Of a stretch of 5,607 nucleotides of DNA, positions 5,607-5,607 are shown in pieces. The notes below the pieces were generated by a model. That model searched no databases. It saw only the letters and a program-made list of their open reading frames with translations, and had not been told where the DNA came from. Origin of the DNA: an uncultured Roseiflexaceae bacterium. Lineage in GTDB: Bacteria > Chloroflexota > Chloroflexia > Chloroflexales > Roseiflexaceae. The translations under genes and the position numbers were made by a program. How positions within the stretch are numbered: the stretch's first letter is position 1; each line of letters starts with the position of its first letter. The stretch lies in the NCBI GenBank assembly GCA_903868295.1, contig CAIPUQ010000621.1, positions 1-5,607 of the forward strand, given 5' to 3'.

Positions 5607-5607
5607 A

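Overview
The window looks like a piece of a moderately GC-rich bacterial chromosome. The run of ATCAGTT heptamers, the secreted Cys-paired repeat proteins with fibronectin type III (FN3) domains, and the CoxE-type VWA gene would fit a filamentous member of the Chloroflexota. That placement rests on general resemblance only and is tentative; there is no rRNA, tRNA or phylogenetic marker here.

The left two thirds (1-3838, + strand) hold two tandem paralogues encoding large secreted proteins of one architecture. Gene 1 enters the window already open (2-1225). It shows at least four repeats of about 50 residues (core ...PVISYYD..n..LKLAVCnnt.C...), then two FN3-like domains with an exact 95-residue period. 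Gene 2 (1482-3838) has a signal peptide, an N-terminal Ig-like/adhesin-type domain, seven of the same repeats (the number expected of a seven-bladed beta-propeller) and three FN3 domains. Gene 2 is broken as read: an in-frame TAA at 2679-2681 is followed within about 70 bases by a one-base deletion, so the downstream part continues in another frame to the same C-terminus as gene 1.

Each paralogue is followed by the same non-coding block of about 105 bases: heptamer repeats (five exact copies after gene 1, four degenerate after gene 2), a long conserved hairpin, and a short T-tract. The 1337-1481 interval holds gene 2's leader, with a direct repeat, a palindrome and a good ribosome binding site.

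The right third is on the - strand and converges on gene 2. A 463-residue CoxE-like VWA protein (4029-5420) has a clear MIDAS motif and ends in a textbook intrinsic terminator (3980-4006). Upstream of it, 66 bases away, is the C-terminal end of a gene with an Arg-Asp-rich tail (5487-5606), probably co-directional and perhaps co-transcribed. The base composition of this part looks GC-richer than gene 2, in keeping with a housekeeping locus beside a faster-evolving surface/secreted protein locus. No CRISPR array, tRNA, rRNA or transposase was seen.
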